From Clostridia bacterium (GTDB taxonomy: Bacteria > Bacillota > Clostridia > Oscillospirales > Acutalibacteraceae): 64,000 nt of DNA. The notes under the pieces are model-generated. The model saw only the letters and a program-made list of their open reading frames with translations, was not told the DNA's origin and did not search any database. Shown here piece by piece: positions 35,077 to 43,425 of this stretch. Positions within the stretch are counted from its first letter, which is position 1. The number at the start of each line of letters is the position of its first letter. The stretch lies in NCBI GenBank assembly GCA_017407995.1, contig JAFQVM010000004.1, positions 1 to 64,000 of the forward strand, written 5' to 3'. Position numbers and translations under genes: made by a program.

Positions 35077-36828
35077 ATGCCGCTTGATGGATTTACATTA
35101 CATTTTTTAGTCTCGGAGCTGCAACGTGAGATTGTGGGTTGTCGAGTTGAAAAGGTGCACCAGCCCTCAAAGGATGAGCTGGTGCTGCATCTGCGTGACC
35201 GAAATGGTCCGAAGAAGCTGTTTTTGTCGGCATCGGCAAACAGCCCACGTGTTCATTTGATAAAGAATACACCCGAAAATCCGTCAACACCGCCGATGTT
35301 TTGTATGCTCATGCGCAAGCACTTGACGAGTGCTGTTATAACTGATGTACGTCAGATGGGGCTTGACAGAGTGCTGTTTATAGACTTTTCGGCAACAAAT
35401 GAATTGGGTGACCGTGTAGAACTGTCCATTTGTGCGGAGATAATGGCAAAGCACAGCAATTTGATTCTTATAGGACAGGACAGACGAATTATAGATGCGG
35501 TAAAGAGAATTGACCTTACGCAGTCATCTGTACGTCAGATTCTGCCTGGCTTCGAATACCTTGACCCTCCTGCACAAGACAAGCTCAGCTTGCTTGAAAA
35601 TGAGGCTCAAAATGTATCTGACAAGGTGTTTAGCTTTACGTCGAAAATGTTGTCCTCAGCTCTGCTTAGTACGGTTGAGGGGGCATCTCCGCTTATTTGT
35701 CGAGAGATTGCGGAAAAGAGCGGCGGAGATGTGCAGGTCGGCTGTGCAGATGAGAGACAAAAGGTACGAGCTGCCGACTTGCTTTGTGAAATAAAGGAAA
35801 AGCTTGAGCAAAAAACTGCGAAACCTTTTATTTTAAAGGATGAGAGTGCGAAACCGTTTGACTTTTCATTTATGCCTATAACTCAATATGGTTGTATATA
35901 TGAGCAGTCGGAGCTTGAAAGCTTTTCGGGGCTGCTCGAGGAGTTTTATTCCGAGCGTGACAGGATTGACAGAACCCGTCAGCGTTCAGCGGACTTGCAA
36001 AAACTTTTGAACAGCGTACTTTCGAGGATAAGTCGCAGGTTAAACAATCAACGTGCAGAGCTTGCCGCCTGTGCGGATAAGGAAAGTCTGCGGATTAATG
36101 CCGAGCTTATAACTGCGTATCAGCACACGCTCAAAAAAGGCTCACTTTTTTATGAACTTGACAATTATTATGACAATAATAAGGTTCTGAGAATCCCTGC
36201 CGACCCGGCTCTTTCACCGTCTGCCAATGCTCAGAAGTATTACAAAGAGTACCGCAAGGCAAAGACTGCCGAACAGATGCTTGCAACGCTTATTGAGCAG
36301 GGCGAGGAGGAGCTTCAGTATATAGACAGTGTTATTGACTCTTTGAGCCGAGCATCGGGCTTTGGTGAGATAAATGAGATTCGAGCCGAGCTTGCACGTT
36401 CGGGGTATCTCAAACGCAAAAATCTGCCCAACAAAAAGAATATCCAAAAGGCAATAGACCCGATTGAGTACCGTTCATCGGACGGTTTCAGGATACTTGT
36501 TGGAAGGAACAACGTTCAAAACGACCAGCTTTCATTAAAAACAGCAGCCAAAGGAGACCTCTGGCTGCATACGCAGAAGATACCCGGTTCGCACGTTATA
36601 GTTTGTGGGGGCGGGGAGGAGATTCCCGATAACACAATACTTGAGGCGGCACGAATTGCTGCATATCACAGCAGGGCACGTGAGTCTGCAAATGTGCCGG
36701 TTGACTATACGGCGGCTAAGAATCTCAAAAAGCCTGTAGGTGCAAAACCCGGTAAGGTTATTTATCATGTGTATAACACGGTTTACGTCACTCCGATAAA
36801 GGATGACATGGAAAAACTGCAGAAATAA
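35077..36828 (+). CDS. rqcH: Rqc2 homologue RqcH (NFACT protein)
   Basis: A 583-residue protein that binds stalled 50S-peptidyl-tRNA and drives Ala tailing in ribosome quality control; also described as a fibronectin-binding protein. NFACT-N starts MPLDGFTLHFLVSELQ, a long coiled-coil lies at about 290-440, and NFACT-R at about 470-560 (FRILVGRNNVQNDQL, GDLWLHTQKIPGSHVI). ATG 35077 is preferred to the start at 35056. Confidence 0.92.
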   Translation: MPLDGFTLHFLVSELQREIVGCRVEKVHQPSKDELVLHLRDRNGPKKLFLSASANSPRVHLIKNTPENPSTPPMFCMLMRKHLTSAVITDVRQMGLDRVLFIDFSATNELGDRVELSICAEIMAKHSNLILIGQDRRIIDAVKRIDLTQSSVRQILPGFEYLDPPAQDKLSLLENEAQNVSDKVFSFTSKMLSSALLSTVEGASPLICREIAEKSGGDVQVGCADERQKVRAADLLCEIKEKLEQKTAKPFILKDESAKPFDFSFMPITQYGCIYEQSELESFSGLLEEFYSERDRIDRTRQRSADLQKLLNSVLSRISRRLNNQRAELAACADKESLRINAELITAYQHTLKKGSLFYELDNYYDNNKVLRIPADPALSPSANAQKYYKEYRKAKTAEQMLATLIEQGEEELQYIDSVIDSLSRASGFGEINEIRAELARSGYLKRKNLPNKKNIQKAIDPIEYRSSDGFRILVGRNNVQNDQLSLKTAAKGDLWLHTQKIPGSHVIVCGGGEEIPDNTILEAARIAAYHSRARESANVPVDYTAAKNLKKPVGAKPGKVIYHVYNTVYVTPIKDDMEKLQK

Positions 36829-36829
36829 G

Positions 36830-37150
36830 CTATTCAAAAAGCTCTCCAATGCTTTCTGCAAGCCAGTATACGGGAGAGAAGCTGAGAAAAAAATCAACCG
36901 ATTCAAGCGACGGCAGTTCGATAGCCGCCGCTTTTTCTTTGTTTATTTCCACTTCTAATTTCTGTTCTCTGTGAGCTAAAGCGAGGGTAGTGTCATCTTG
37001 TCCGAGACTCAACTGTTTTGTGTTGATATCGGCGGACACAATTCCTGCAAGCAAGGCAATGATACACAGCACACATATCGAGCATATAATATATGAGCGT
37101 ATTATTTTATACATTGAACTTTTTTGAACGGGGAGCCTGTCTTTTTTCAT
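36830..37150 (-). CDS. Membrane protein of unknown function downstream of spoIIP
   Basis: A 106-residue protein with one N-terminal membrane helix (about 18-40) and a short outside part. I do not recognise the family. It is probably co-transcribed with spoIIP (74-base gap with a weak 10-bp stem, 37168-37177 with 37188-37197), so a sporulation link is possible. Confidence 0.6.
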   Translation of the reverse strand: MKKDRLPVQKSSMYKIIRSYIICSICVLCIIALLAGIVSADINTKQLSLGQDDTTLALAHREQKLEVEINKEKAAAIELPSLESVDFFLSFSPVYWLAESIGELFE

Positions 37151-37224
37151 ATTATAAACACCTCTTTACAGATACAGCTTTGATTTTCTGTATCTGTATA
37201 TATTTTGGTGTTTGTTTTAAGGAT

Positions 37225-38433
37225 TTATTCCTCAACATATTCGTCCATCATGGCAGCAAGTGCTTTGCCTATAAGTCTACCGGAGTAAGCGGCCTCATCA
37301 AGCGTATTTGCATCGCTGCCCATTTCAAGTAAAACATTGCAGTGTGACAGGTCCATATTGTATTTTCTCTGTGAAAAAAGAACGGGTCTCATAAGCCCGG
37401 GATACATAGTTTCAGCGGTTTGCTGTAATTTCAAGGTGAAGCGCAGGTTGTATTCCCAATCGGGAAAGTCGGTTACTTTTCCTTCTTCTGCGCCTGTTAT
37501 TATCATTATTTGAGCTGCTTTCTTGCCGTTTATATTTGCAACGGGTTTGATTTTGTTTCCGTTATCGAGATGTATGGCATCTCTGTGGACGTCCAGCACT
37601 ACCTGTATAGAGGGATATTTTTTCAGATATTCCTCAACGGTTTTTCTCGAATGGGAGTAAGCACCTGTATATTTTGAATCATGTATCTCTTTGTCGTGTA
37701 TTACTTTATAACCTGCCGCTTCAAGCTGTGAAGCTATCTCAGTTCCGACACGCACAACGTTTCTTTTTTCGTCATTGCTGCGACCGGTGTACCCTTGAGC
37801 GTAGAAATTACGGTCGAGTATCTCATATCCCTCAGAGGTATGAGTGTGAAAAATAAGGACAGCGGGTTGATTTTTGTCGGTTATTTTCAGGTCTGTTTTT
37901 TCTTTCAAGACTTTTTCTATGTTTATAGATTTTGTGGCAGTAGTGTTTTTTACAAGCACGTTTTTAAAAACGCTTGTAGCATTGCTTTTTCCATAGGTAG
38001 TTTCGACTATGTTGCCGTCCTTTTTATCCTTGGCGTAATCTTCAGTGCATTTTGCAATAAGAGCTGCAATGTCAGATGGCGTTTTTGTAATGTCCTGAGT
38101 TTTTTCGCTTTCATTTTTTTTATCGGTGTCATTTTTTGATGCATCTACCTGCGGTGAGTTTATGGAAATTGTTTTTTCAGTCTGTTCTTCTGTGTATTGT
38201 TCGGAGCTGTTAAGAAACAATTTTTTTGAAAAACTTATGCTTCCTTCGGGCATGGCAAGTCCTGCGCCTATAAGAGCTATTCTGGCACTGCCCAAGCCGT
38301 AGAGAAGAAAACCAGCTGTTAAAATAAAAGTAACGGTCAGCACGGATATTCCGAGCGGAAGTCCCGATGCGCTGACGGTTTTAAACATTTTTTGTTTTGA
38401 TTTTTTTCTTCTGATATTTTTTTGTGACGGCAT
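37225..38433 (-). CDS. spoIIP: Stage II sporulation protein P
   Basis: A 402-residue membrane-anchored peptidoglycan amidase/endopeptidase of the DMP engulfment machine. One helix (about 25-48), a charged linker, and the SpoIIP domain with VLIFHTHTSEGYE (His and Glu ligands), VQVVLDVHRDAI, and CNVLLEMGSDANTLDEA. It degrades septal wall so the mother-cell membrane can engulf the forespore. A sigma-E-type promoter lies 36 bases upstream. Confidence 0.95.
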   Translation of the reverse strand: MPSQKNIRRKKSKQKMFKTVSASGLPLGISVLTVTFILTAGFLLYGLGSARIALIGAGLAMPEGSISFSKKLFLNSSEQYTEEQTEKTISINSPQVDASKNDTDKKNESEKTQDITKTPSDIAALIAKCTEDYAKDKKDGNIVETTYGKSNATSVFKNVLVKNTTATKSINIEKVLKEKTDLKITDKNQPAVLIFHTHTSEGYEILDRNFYAQGYTGRSNDEKRNVVRVGTEIASQLEAAGYKVIHDKEIHDSKYTGAYSHSRKTVEEYLKKYPSIQVVLDVHRDAIHLDNGNKIKPVANINGKKAAQIMIITGAEEGKVTDFPDWEYNLRFTLKLQQTAETMYPGLMRPVLFSQRKYNMDLSHCNVLLEMGSDANTLDEAAYSGRLIGKALAAMMDEYVEE

Positions 38434-38468
38434 TTTTGACCGCCCACCACCTTTCTTTGACCTGTCAA

Positions 38469-38497
38469 ATTATATGCCGCCGCTTATTTGTATATGA
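38469..38497 (-). promoter_or_regulatory. Sigma-E-type promoter of spoIIP
   Basis: On the minus strand TCATATA (38491-38497), 14-base spacer, CATATAAT (38469-38476). This matches seven of eight positions of the Bacillus sigma-E -10 and six of seven of the -35. Confidence 0.7.
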
Positions 38498-38630
38498 CGT
38501 TTTATTGCCTTTTAGAAATACAAGCGATTGTTAATATTCAATGAATAGCATATTTCTAAAAAACAACTAAAAATACTTGTAAAGCTGAAATCTTTACGTT
38601 TTGATGACAAATTAGAATTAAAATTACGAG

Positions 38631-38660
38631 TTATCAACATTTTCCACAGAGTTATCCACA
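38631..38660 (+). promoter_or_regulatory. Cluster of three DnaA-box-like sites
   Basis: TTATCAACA (38631-38639), TTTTCCACA (38640-38648) and TTATCCACA (38652-38660) lie in the same direction. The last is the exact DnaA-box consensus, the others differ by one base. They sit in the 354-base gap between spoIIP and the lipase gene; nothing else is seen there apart from the spoIIP promoter and the terminator. Confidence 0.65.
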
Positions 38661-38741
38661 TTGACAAGCTTTTTTCTTTACAGTTTTTTTATTCAAAAAC
38701 AGCGAATATTTGATGTATTATTCATTCGGACACAGCAAAAA

Positions 38742-38780
38742 AACATTCCTGCGGACTCATTCCGCAGGAATGTTTTTTTG
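38742..38780. terminator. Terminator of the lipase gene region
   Basis: A perfect 14-bp stem (38742-38755 with 38761-38774) has a T run on the plus side and an A-rich flank giving U's on the minus side, where the lipase gene ends eight bases away. Confidence 0.88.
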
Positions 38781-38787
38781 ATTTGGT

Positions 38788-40074
38788 TTAGTTGGTTTTT
38801 GCAAGTGAGTTTATAATGTCTGTAAATTCATCATAAAAATCAAGGGTATAAGATTTGGACTCGCTGAGTCCGATAGGTGAACCGTGGTGACCTTTTCTTA
38901 CCGGCATTACATACCATACGCCTGTTTTACAGGAGGTGTCTTTATTGTAGCTTTCAAACGGTTCATCCTCGGGATGGAGAGCTGATACGACGTTTACCAG
39001 TCCGTCATTTGGAAGCCAGCTTTCATCGATGGGATAGTCAGAAACTTTGTTTGTATCGTACATACCCATCATTCTTGCAAACGGACGCAGCACAACAAAT
39101 GTTTTTGCTATTGGGACTTGTCTTTCGCTTATTAAAGATTTTCGTGTGCTTTGATATGCATAGGAGAAGTAGTAGACATCATCGACTATTTCTATCATAT
39201 CGTTTATTTTTTCTGCGCCTTCAGGATACAAATCTTCAGTTGATTTGTCATTCTCCATCATTGCGAGCAAAAATGATTTTACGAAGCTTTCTTCGGCTTT
39301 GTTGCGAATATTTGGAATAAAGGTTAAACCGAACTGCTCAAGGTGGAAATCAACAAAACCGTTTAGGAAAGAGCGACCCATCACTCCGGCATACATGAGG
39401 ACAGCAACCTCTGCAAAGGTGGTAAGGTTTAGTTCGTCAAGCACGTAGGCTAAGGTAGTACCGTTGTGCGGAGCACATATGGTGGTGACGGAGTGTACCC
39501 AGTTTCCTTTTCCGCCCGAAAAAAGCGGTGAAATATCGTCAGGGGAGGATGCTGCTTGTTCTTCGGTGCTACCGTAAGCTAAAAGGGATGTAAGCAATCT
39601 TATCGTGGCACCGCCAAAGCTGTGTCCTACCAGATTTATTTTTTTGATGTTTCCGTTTTTGTCGGTTTGTCCCCAACCTTTAATCATAGGTTCGGAGTAG
39701 TCACGGCCGTATCGGTCGTGGTTGTGTTCGGCAGCATGTGCGGCGCCGTAGTCCACTTTAGTTCCCGTAATTTGGGCGTACAGCTCACAGGCTCTGTCCC
39801 ATGTGCTTGACATCGGACCGACAGAGGCGTCGTAGCATTCGAGTCCCTGAGCGTTGAGCTCAGCTATCAGGTCGCAAGAGGAGGCACCCCAGTATGGTAC
39901 AACGTCGTTGATTCCCTCATCACGTCCCCAACCGAAAAGACCGTGAACAAAGACATACGGATACTCGGTCTGATTTTGTTTTGTAAGACCGACAGCACAC
40001 GGCGCTGTGACAGAAAAAACCAGTGCGAAAATCAGGAAAACTCCGATTAACCGCTTTAGAGATTTCATTTTCAT
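38788..40074 (-). CDS. Secreted lipase, family I.5-like
   Basis: A 428-residue alpha/beta hydrolase. A signal peptide of about 30 residues precedes the mature start YPYVFVHGLFGWG (oxyanion loop). The nucleophile is in GHSFGGATIRLL, the Asp region is SWLPNDGLVNVVSALHP, and the His is in MPVRKGHHGSP. This layout matches Staphylococcus/Geobacillus lipases, which are zinc- and calcium-dependent. It would hydrolyse lipids or esters outside the cell. Single-gene unit. Confidence 0.88.
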   Translation of the reverse strand: MKMKSLKRLIGVFLIFALVFSVTAPCAVGLTKQNQTEYPYVFVHGLFGWGRDEGINDVVPYWGASSCDLIAELNAQGLECYDASVGPMSSTWDRACELYAQITGTKVDYGAAHAAEHNHDRYGRDYSEPMIKGWGQTDKNGNIKKINLVGHSFGGATIRLLTSLLAYGSTEEQAASSPDDISPLFSGGKGNWVHSVTTICAPHNGTTLAYVLDELNLTTFAEVAVLMYAGVMGRSFLNGFVDFHLEQFGLTFIPNIRNKAEESFVKSFLLAMMENDKSTEDLYPEGAEKINDMIEIVDDVYYFSYAYQSTRKSLISERQVPIAKTFVVLRPFARMMGMYDTNKVSDYPIDESWLPNDGLVNVVSALHPEDEPFESYNKDTSCKTGVWYVMPVRKGHHGSPIGLSESKSYTLDFYDEFTDIINSLAKTN

Positions 40075-40346
40075 AACGTTGCCTCCTTTTTTATTCTATA
40101 AAAATTATAACATTGGAAAAAACGAATTTTTATTCGATAAAAACAAAAAAGAGGGGTGAATAAAATAAAAAACGGGAAAAAATAAAAATAGGGTTTAGAT
40201 TTTTTTTATTAGTGTTACAAAAATGTCAAAATTTGTTTTGTGTCTAAAAATAAGGAAGCTTTGGTAAAAAATGATTTTAAATGATTGAATAGAAAACAAA
40301 AAAACATTCATACTAACTACGAACCGAAAATTAAGGAGTGAAAAAA

Positions 40347-40568
40347 ATGCTTGACAGAATATCGCTTATTCTCATTATAATCGGTGCGCTGAACTGGGGC
40401 AGTATCGGACTTTTCAAGTTTGATATAGTTGCATGGATTTGCGGCGGACAGGGCTCAATAGTCAGCCGTATAATTTACACTGTGATAGCCCTTGCAGGAG
40501 TATGGTGCATTTCATTGCTCTTCAGAGAAAACGATGTACTTGAGACTACAATGGATGAAACAAAGTAG
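40347..40568 (+). CDS. DUF378 membrane protein (YuzA-like)
   Basis: A 73-residue protein with two membrane helices; ILIIIGALNWGSIGLFKFDI is the DUF378 signature. Function is unknown. ATG 40347 is preferred because AAGGAG lies eight bases before it and overlaps an earlier in-frame GTG. A 270-base AT-rich stretch upstream contains no other gene. Confidence 0.85.
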   Translation: MLDRISLILIIIGALNWGSIGLFKFDIVAWICGGQGSIVSRIIYTVIALAGVWCISLLFRENDVLETTMDETK

Positions 40569-40651
40569 TTAAAGACAAAAGGAATTAAAAAGTACAATAG
40601 CGGCGGAGAGCGAAGATTCGACTTTCCGTCGTTATTAATTTACAAAATAAA

Positions 40652-40680
40652 TCACGCCTTGCATCATAAGCAAGGCGTGA
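40652..40680. terminator. Terminator between the DUF378 gene and the first repeat lipoprotein
   Basis: A perfect 11-bp stem TCACGCCTTGC/GCAAGGCGTGA, with T-rich sequence on the minus-strand exit side. Confidence 0.8.
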
Positions 40681-40686
40681 AAATGT

Positions 40687-41757
40687 TTATTCGTTTGCAG
40701 CGGCGGAGCTTTCTTCCGATTCAGGTTCAAGACCATCTACCGCTAAAGTGATTTTAGCACCTGTGAATTCTATATACTGTCCTTTTTCAAGTTTAACTTC
40801 AACAGTATTTTTAAGACCCGTGGCACTTTTTAAAAGTGAATCTGAATTATAGAGAGAATCTTTATATATGTTATACATAGCGTTTGAAGTGAGTGGTGTG
40901 AGCATATATTTTCCTGGGGCAATGTCAACGCCAACCTTGTACATACCGGAGGAGTAAGAGCCGTCAGAGTTCTCTTTAGCGATTGACTGGTTAGTTGCGG
41001 GTTTAAGGCTACCCTGTGCAACTTCGACATATTCGCCTGCAACGAGGGTGATATATGTAGGAGCGTCAACTGTTCTCATATCGAGTGATTCACCTGAGAA
41101 GTAATCTGTGCTTTTGCGGAAGGTAAGTCCTGCGGCGTATGGAGCAGAGGGATTTCTTCTTGCGATATACTCGCCTGCGGGGATGTCTCTTCCGACCTTG
41201 TATATTCCCGTGACGTAGGAACCGTTGTGGTCAGCGCCTGGAGTAGCTTTTGAAACGTGGATAATCTTTCCGCCTTTAATAGCTACTGTGTATCCGTTTT
41301 TAAGAGTAGCAAGAGTATCATTTTCAATGTCTCTTGTCATTCCCTTGCCTTTGCCGTTAGTAATTGTTACGGTGCAGACGGAAGCGCCTGTTCTCACTAT
41401 GTAATATTCGCCGGGAACGAGATATCCGTCGCCGTTGCCGCATTTGTATGTTCCGTCGGCATTCCATGAATAGGAATCAATCTTTTTGTTGGTTTCAACC
41501 TTGGGTTCTGTTACCTTTACGGGCTGTTTGTTAGTGACAGGCACTTGGGTAACAGGAGCGGCAGTTGACTCTTCTGAAGTGGATTCCTCAGTAGAAGCTT
41601 CGGTTGCGGGGTCTGTAGTTGTTTCAACTGCCTGAGTTGCAGCACTTGTGTTTTCGGTTGTTGTGGTGGTATCGGCATCATCTTTGCCTTTGCAGCCTAC
41701 AAAAAGTAAACATACACAAAGGGTCAATGCCAATAAAGAGATAATTAATTTTTTCAT
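40687..41757 (-). CDS. Repeat lipoprotein A (paralogue of the next gene)
   Basis: A 356-residue lipoprotein: signal with lipobox VGC (Cys22), a Thr/Glu/Ser-rich linker (about 28-85), then three copies of a beta-rich module. Each module opens with a Gly-aromatic step and a phrase like YKVGxDIPAGEY or YLVPGEYYI, and ends with a GxYIEF-like stretch. The last 12 residues are acidic. No catalytic motif is seen; a surface binding role is possible. It has its own promoter and terminator. Confidence 0.8.
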   Translation of the reverse strand: MKKLIISLLALTLCVCLLFVGCKGKDDADTTTTTENTSAATQAVETTTDPATEASTEESTSEESTAAPVTQVPVTNKQPVKVTEPKVETNKKIDSYSWNADGTYKCGNGDGYLVPGEYYIVRTGASVCTVTITNGKGKGMTRDIENDTLATLKNGYTVAIKGGKIIHVSKATPGADHNGSYVTGIYKVGRDIPAGEYIARRNPSAPYAAGLTFRKSTDYFSGESLDMRTVDAPTYITLVAGEYVEVAQGSLKPATNQSIAKENSDGSYSSGMYKVGVDIAPGKYMLTPLTSNAMYNIYKDSLYNSDSLLKSATGLKNTVEVKLEKGQYIEFTGAKITLAVDGLEPESEESSAAANE

Positions 41758-41787
41758 ATTCTTTCCCTTTCCTTAGTTGATATAATT

Positions 41788-41816
41788 AGTATAACAATAA
41801 TTTATAAATAAGTCAA
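41788..41816 (-). promoter_or_regulatory. Promoter of repeat lipoprotein A
   Basis: Minus strand TTGACT (41811-41816), 17-base spacer, TATACT (41788-41793). Confidence 0.7.
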
Positions 41817-41832
41817 TTTTGTGCATTGAAAA

Positions 41833-41857
41833 AGCCGTCCGCTCATAGCGGACGGCT
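41833..41857 (-). terminator. Terminator of repeat lipoprotein B
   Basis: A stem AGCCGTCCGC/GCGGACGGCT, with TTTTT on the minus exit side. It sits eight bases past the stop of lipoprotein B. Confidence 0.88.
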
Positions 41858-41864
41858 GAGTATC

Positions 41865-43052
41865 TTATTGCTGCTGTTCTTGAGACTCTGACTCCGGAGG
41901 AGGAGCTTCCTCGGACGGAGCATCTGTTACAGGGTCATCGGTTTTGTTGTCTTCTTCACCTTCAACAACAGGAACAAGCTTTGCACCGTAGAAATCAACG
42001 TACTGACCGTTTGCCAGAGTGATTTCTATAGTTCCCTTTGCTTTAAGGTTTTCTTTGACAACCATGTCGCTGTCCTCATAGAATGAATTCTTGTATACTA
42101 TGAAAGCGTATTCAGCGTCTGCTGAGTCGGGTACAAACTTATATTTGCCGGGGTTAATATCCTTGCCGACTTTGTACATGCAGGTATCATCATAAGCACC
42201 GTTGCTGTCAGGTCTTGCGACGGCACCCTTAGGAGCAAGCATGATGTTGCCGTTTTCAATTTCAATAATGTCTCCGACTCTTATTGTGAAGTACATAGGA
42301 TTAAGAGCTTCGACACCACGCATATCAGCATCTTCGGAGAATGGGTCGGCGTTTTGGTAAGCAACACACAAAGCGGTTTCAGAACCTGATGTTGAATAAA
42401 CAAGGTATTCGCCTGCGGGAATATCTGTTCCTACACGGTATGAACCTTCGCTGTAAAGACCCTTTGAGTTGTTGGCACCGGGAACGACAGCCGTTGATGA
42501 GTGGATAATTCTTCCGCCGTTAATCTTTATTGTGTAGCCGGCTTTGAGAGTTACAAAGATGTTGTACGGAACATCTACATCTTCAATGCCAATTGCTTTA
42601 CCGTCAGCATCCTTTTTGCCGTTAGTTATGCTTACTGTACATTTTGAGGCGGTTTTCTGAATGTAGTACATACCGGGAACGAGATATCCGTCACCTTTAC
42701 CGCACTTATAGGTTCCGTTGCCGTTCCATGCATAGGAGTTGAGCTTCTTTGAAGTATCAACTTTCGGTTCGGTTACCTTTTCGGGCTTTTTGTTGATAGC
42801 GCTTGACTGAGAACCGTTGTTAACAGATGACGTCTTTTTCTCGGTAGACGGCTCTGTGGATTTTTCGGTAGACGGCTCTGTAGAAACTTCGCTTGAAATT
42901 TCTTCCTGAGGGGTAGCAACTGCATCGAGAGCGGCAGTGCTGTCAGGAGCAGCGGTTGTGTCGTTGTCGGGAGTTTTTGGTTTACAGCCCGTGAAGAGCA
43001 GCATGCACAGACACAAAATCACTGACAACGAAACGATAATTGACTTTTTCAT
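41865..43052 (-). CDS. Repeat lipoprotein B (paralogue of the previous gene)
   Basis: A 395-residue lipoprotein with lipobox TGC (Cys23) and an acidic/Thr/Ser linker that contains the tandem STEPSTEK-STEPSTEK. Three beta-rich modules follow (GDGYLVPGMYYI, YRVGTDIPAGEYLV, YKVGKDINPGKYKF), each with a counterpart in lipoprotein A. The C-terminal tail is Glu/Pro/Gln-rich. The two genes are a tandem duplication that has diverged. Function unknown. Confidence 0.8.
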   Translation of the reverse strand: MKKSIIVSLSVILCLCMLLFTGCKPKTPDNDTTAAPDSTAALDAVATPQEEISSEVSTEPSTEKSTEPSTEKKTSSVNNGSQSSAINKKPEKVTEPKVDTSKKLNSYAWNGNGTYKCGKGDGYLVPGMYYIQKTASKCTVSITNGKKDADGKAIGIEDVDVPYNIFVTLKAGYTIKINGGRIIHSSTAVVPGANNSKGLYSEGSYRVGTDIPAGEYLVYSTSGSETALCVAYQNADPFSEDADMRGVEALNPMYFTIRVGDIIEIENGNIMLAPKGAVARPDSNGAYDDTCMYKVGKDINPGKYKFVPDSADAEYAFIVYKNSFYEDSDMVVKENLKAKGTIEITLANGQYVDFYGAKLVPVVEGEEDNKTDDPVTDAPSEEAPPPESESQEQQQ

Positions 43053-43136
43053 TTTCTTTCTCCTTTTGTTTTTTATACAAAATACAGCATTTTTAATAGT
43101 TTGTTGGAAATAAAATGCGCATATTTTGTCAATAGG

Positions 43137-43165
43137 AGTATAACAAAAAGCAAGAATTTTGTCAA
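43137..43165 (-). promoter_or_regulatory. Promoter of repeat lipoprotein B
   Basis: Minus strand TTGACA (43160-43165), 17-base spacer, TATACT (43137-43142). Confidence 0.78.
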
Positions 43166-43231
43166 TTATAATGTTAAATTAGGTTTTTATTTAATAAATA
43201 TTTTATAAACCAAAATACGGCAATTTAGCTG

Positions 43232-43260
43232 TTGACTTTCAAAGAGCGTGTTGATACAAT
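43232..43260 (+). promoter_or_regulatory. Promoter upstream of the sialidase-like gene
   Basis: TTGACT (43232-43237), 17-base spacer, TACAAT (43255-43260). It would give a leader of about 160 bases before the gene. Confidence 0.75.
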
Positions 43261-43290
43261 GATAAAAAAGATGAAAGGCAGGTGGGCGAA

Positions 43291-43347
43291 ATGACAAGAA
43301 GAAATAACTGTATAATAAGGAGAGGCATTTTGTCCGTTTGCGATTGA
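43291..43347 (+). CDS. Candidate leader peptide
   Basis: An 18-codon frame in the leader RNA, preceded by AGGTGG. It has two pairs of tandem Arg codons (AGA-AGA and AGG-AGA). Followed 28 bases later by a terminator-like hairpin before the sialidase-like gene. The layout is that of an attenuator with leader peptide, but a frame this short could arise by chance. Confidence 0.4.
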   Translation: MTRRNNCIIRRGILSVCD

Positions 43348-43374
43348 TTTGGTTTTTTAATTTGCGTCTGACAG

Positions 43375-43402
43375 AGCATCTCCGTTTCAGGGGATGCTTT
43401 TT
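43375..43402 (+). terminator. Terminator-like hairpin in the leader of the sialidase-like gene (possible attenuator)
   Basis: A 9-bp stem AGCATCTCC/GGGGATGCT with one G-T pair (43375-43383 with 43390-43398) is followed by five Ts. It lies between promoter and coding start, so it would stop transcription early unless prevented. Confidence 0.65.
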
Positions 43403-43425
43403 GATTTAAACAAGGGGAATTTGGC

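Noticed and set aside
38434..38787. Chromosomal replication origin
   Set aside because: DnaA-box-like sites are present but there is no dnaA, dnaN or AT-rich unwinding arrangement, and the genes on both sides are ordinary.
42843..42890. Short tandem repeat as a possible CRISPR or mobile repeat
   Set aside because: It is two back-to-back in-frame copies encoding STEPSTEK in the linker of lipoprotein B. No CRISPR array is seen anywhere in the window.
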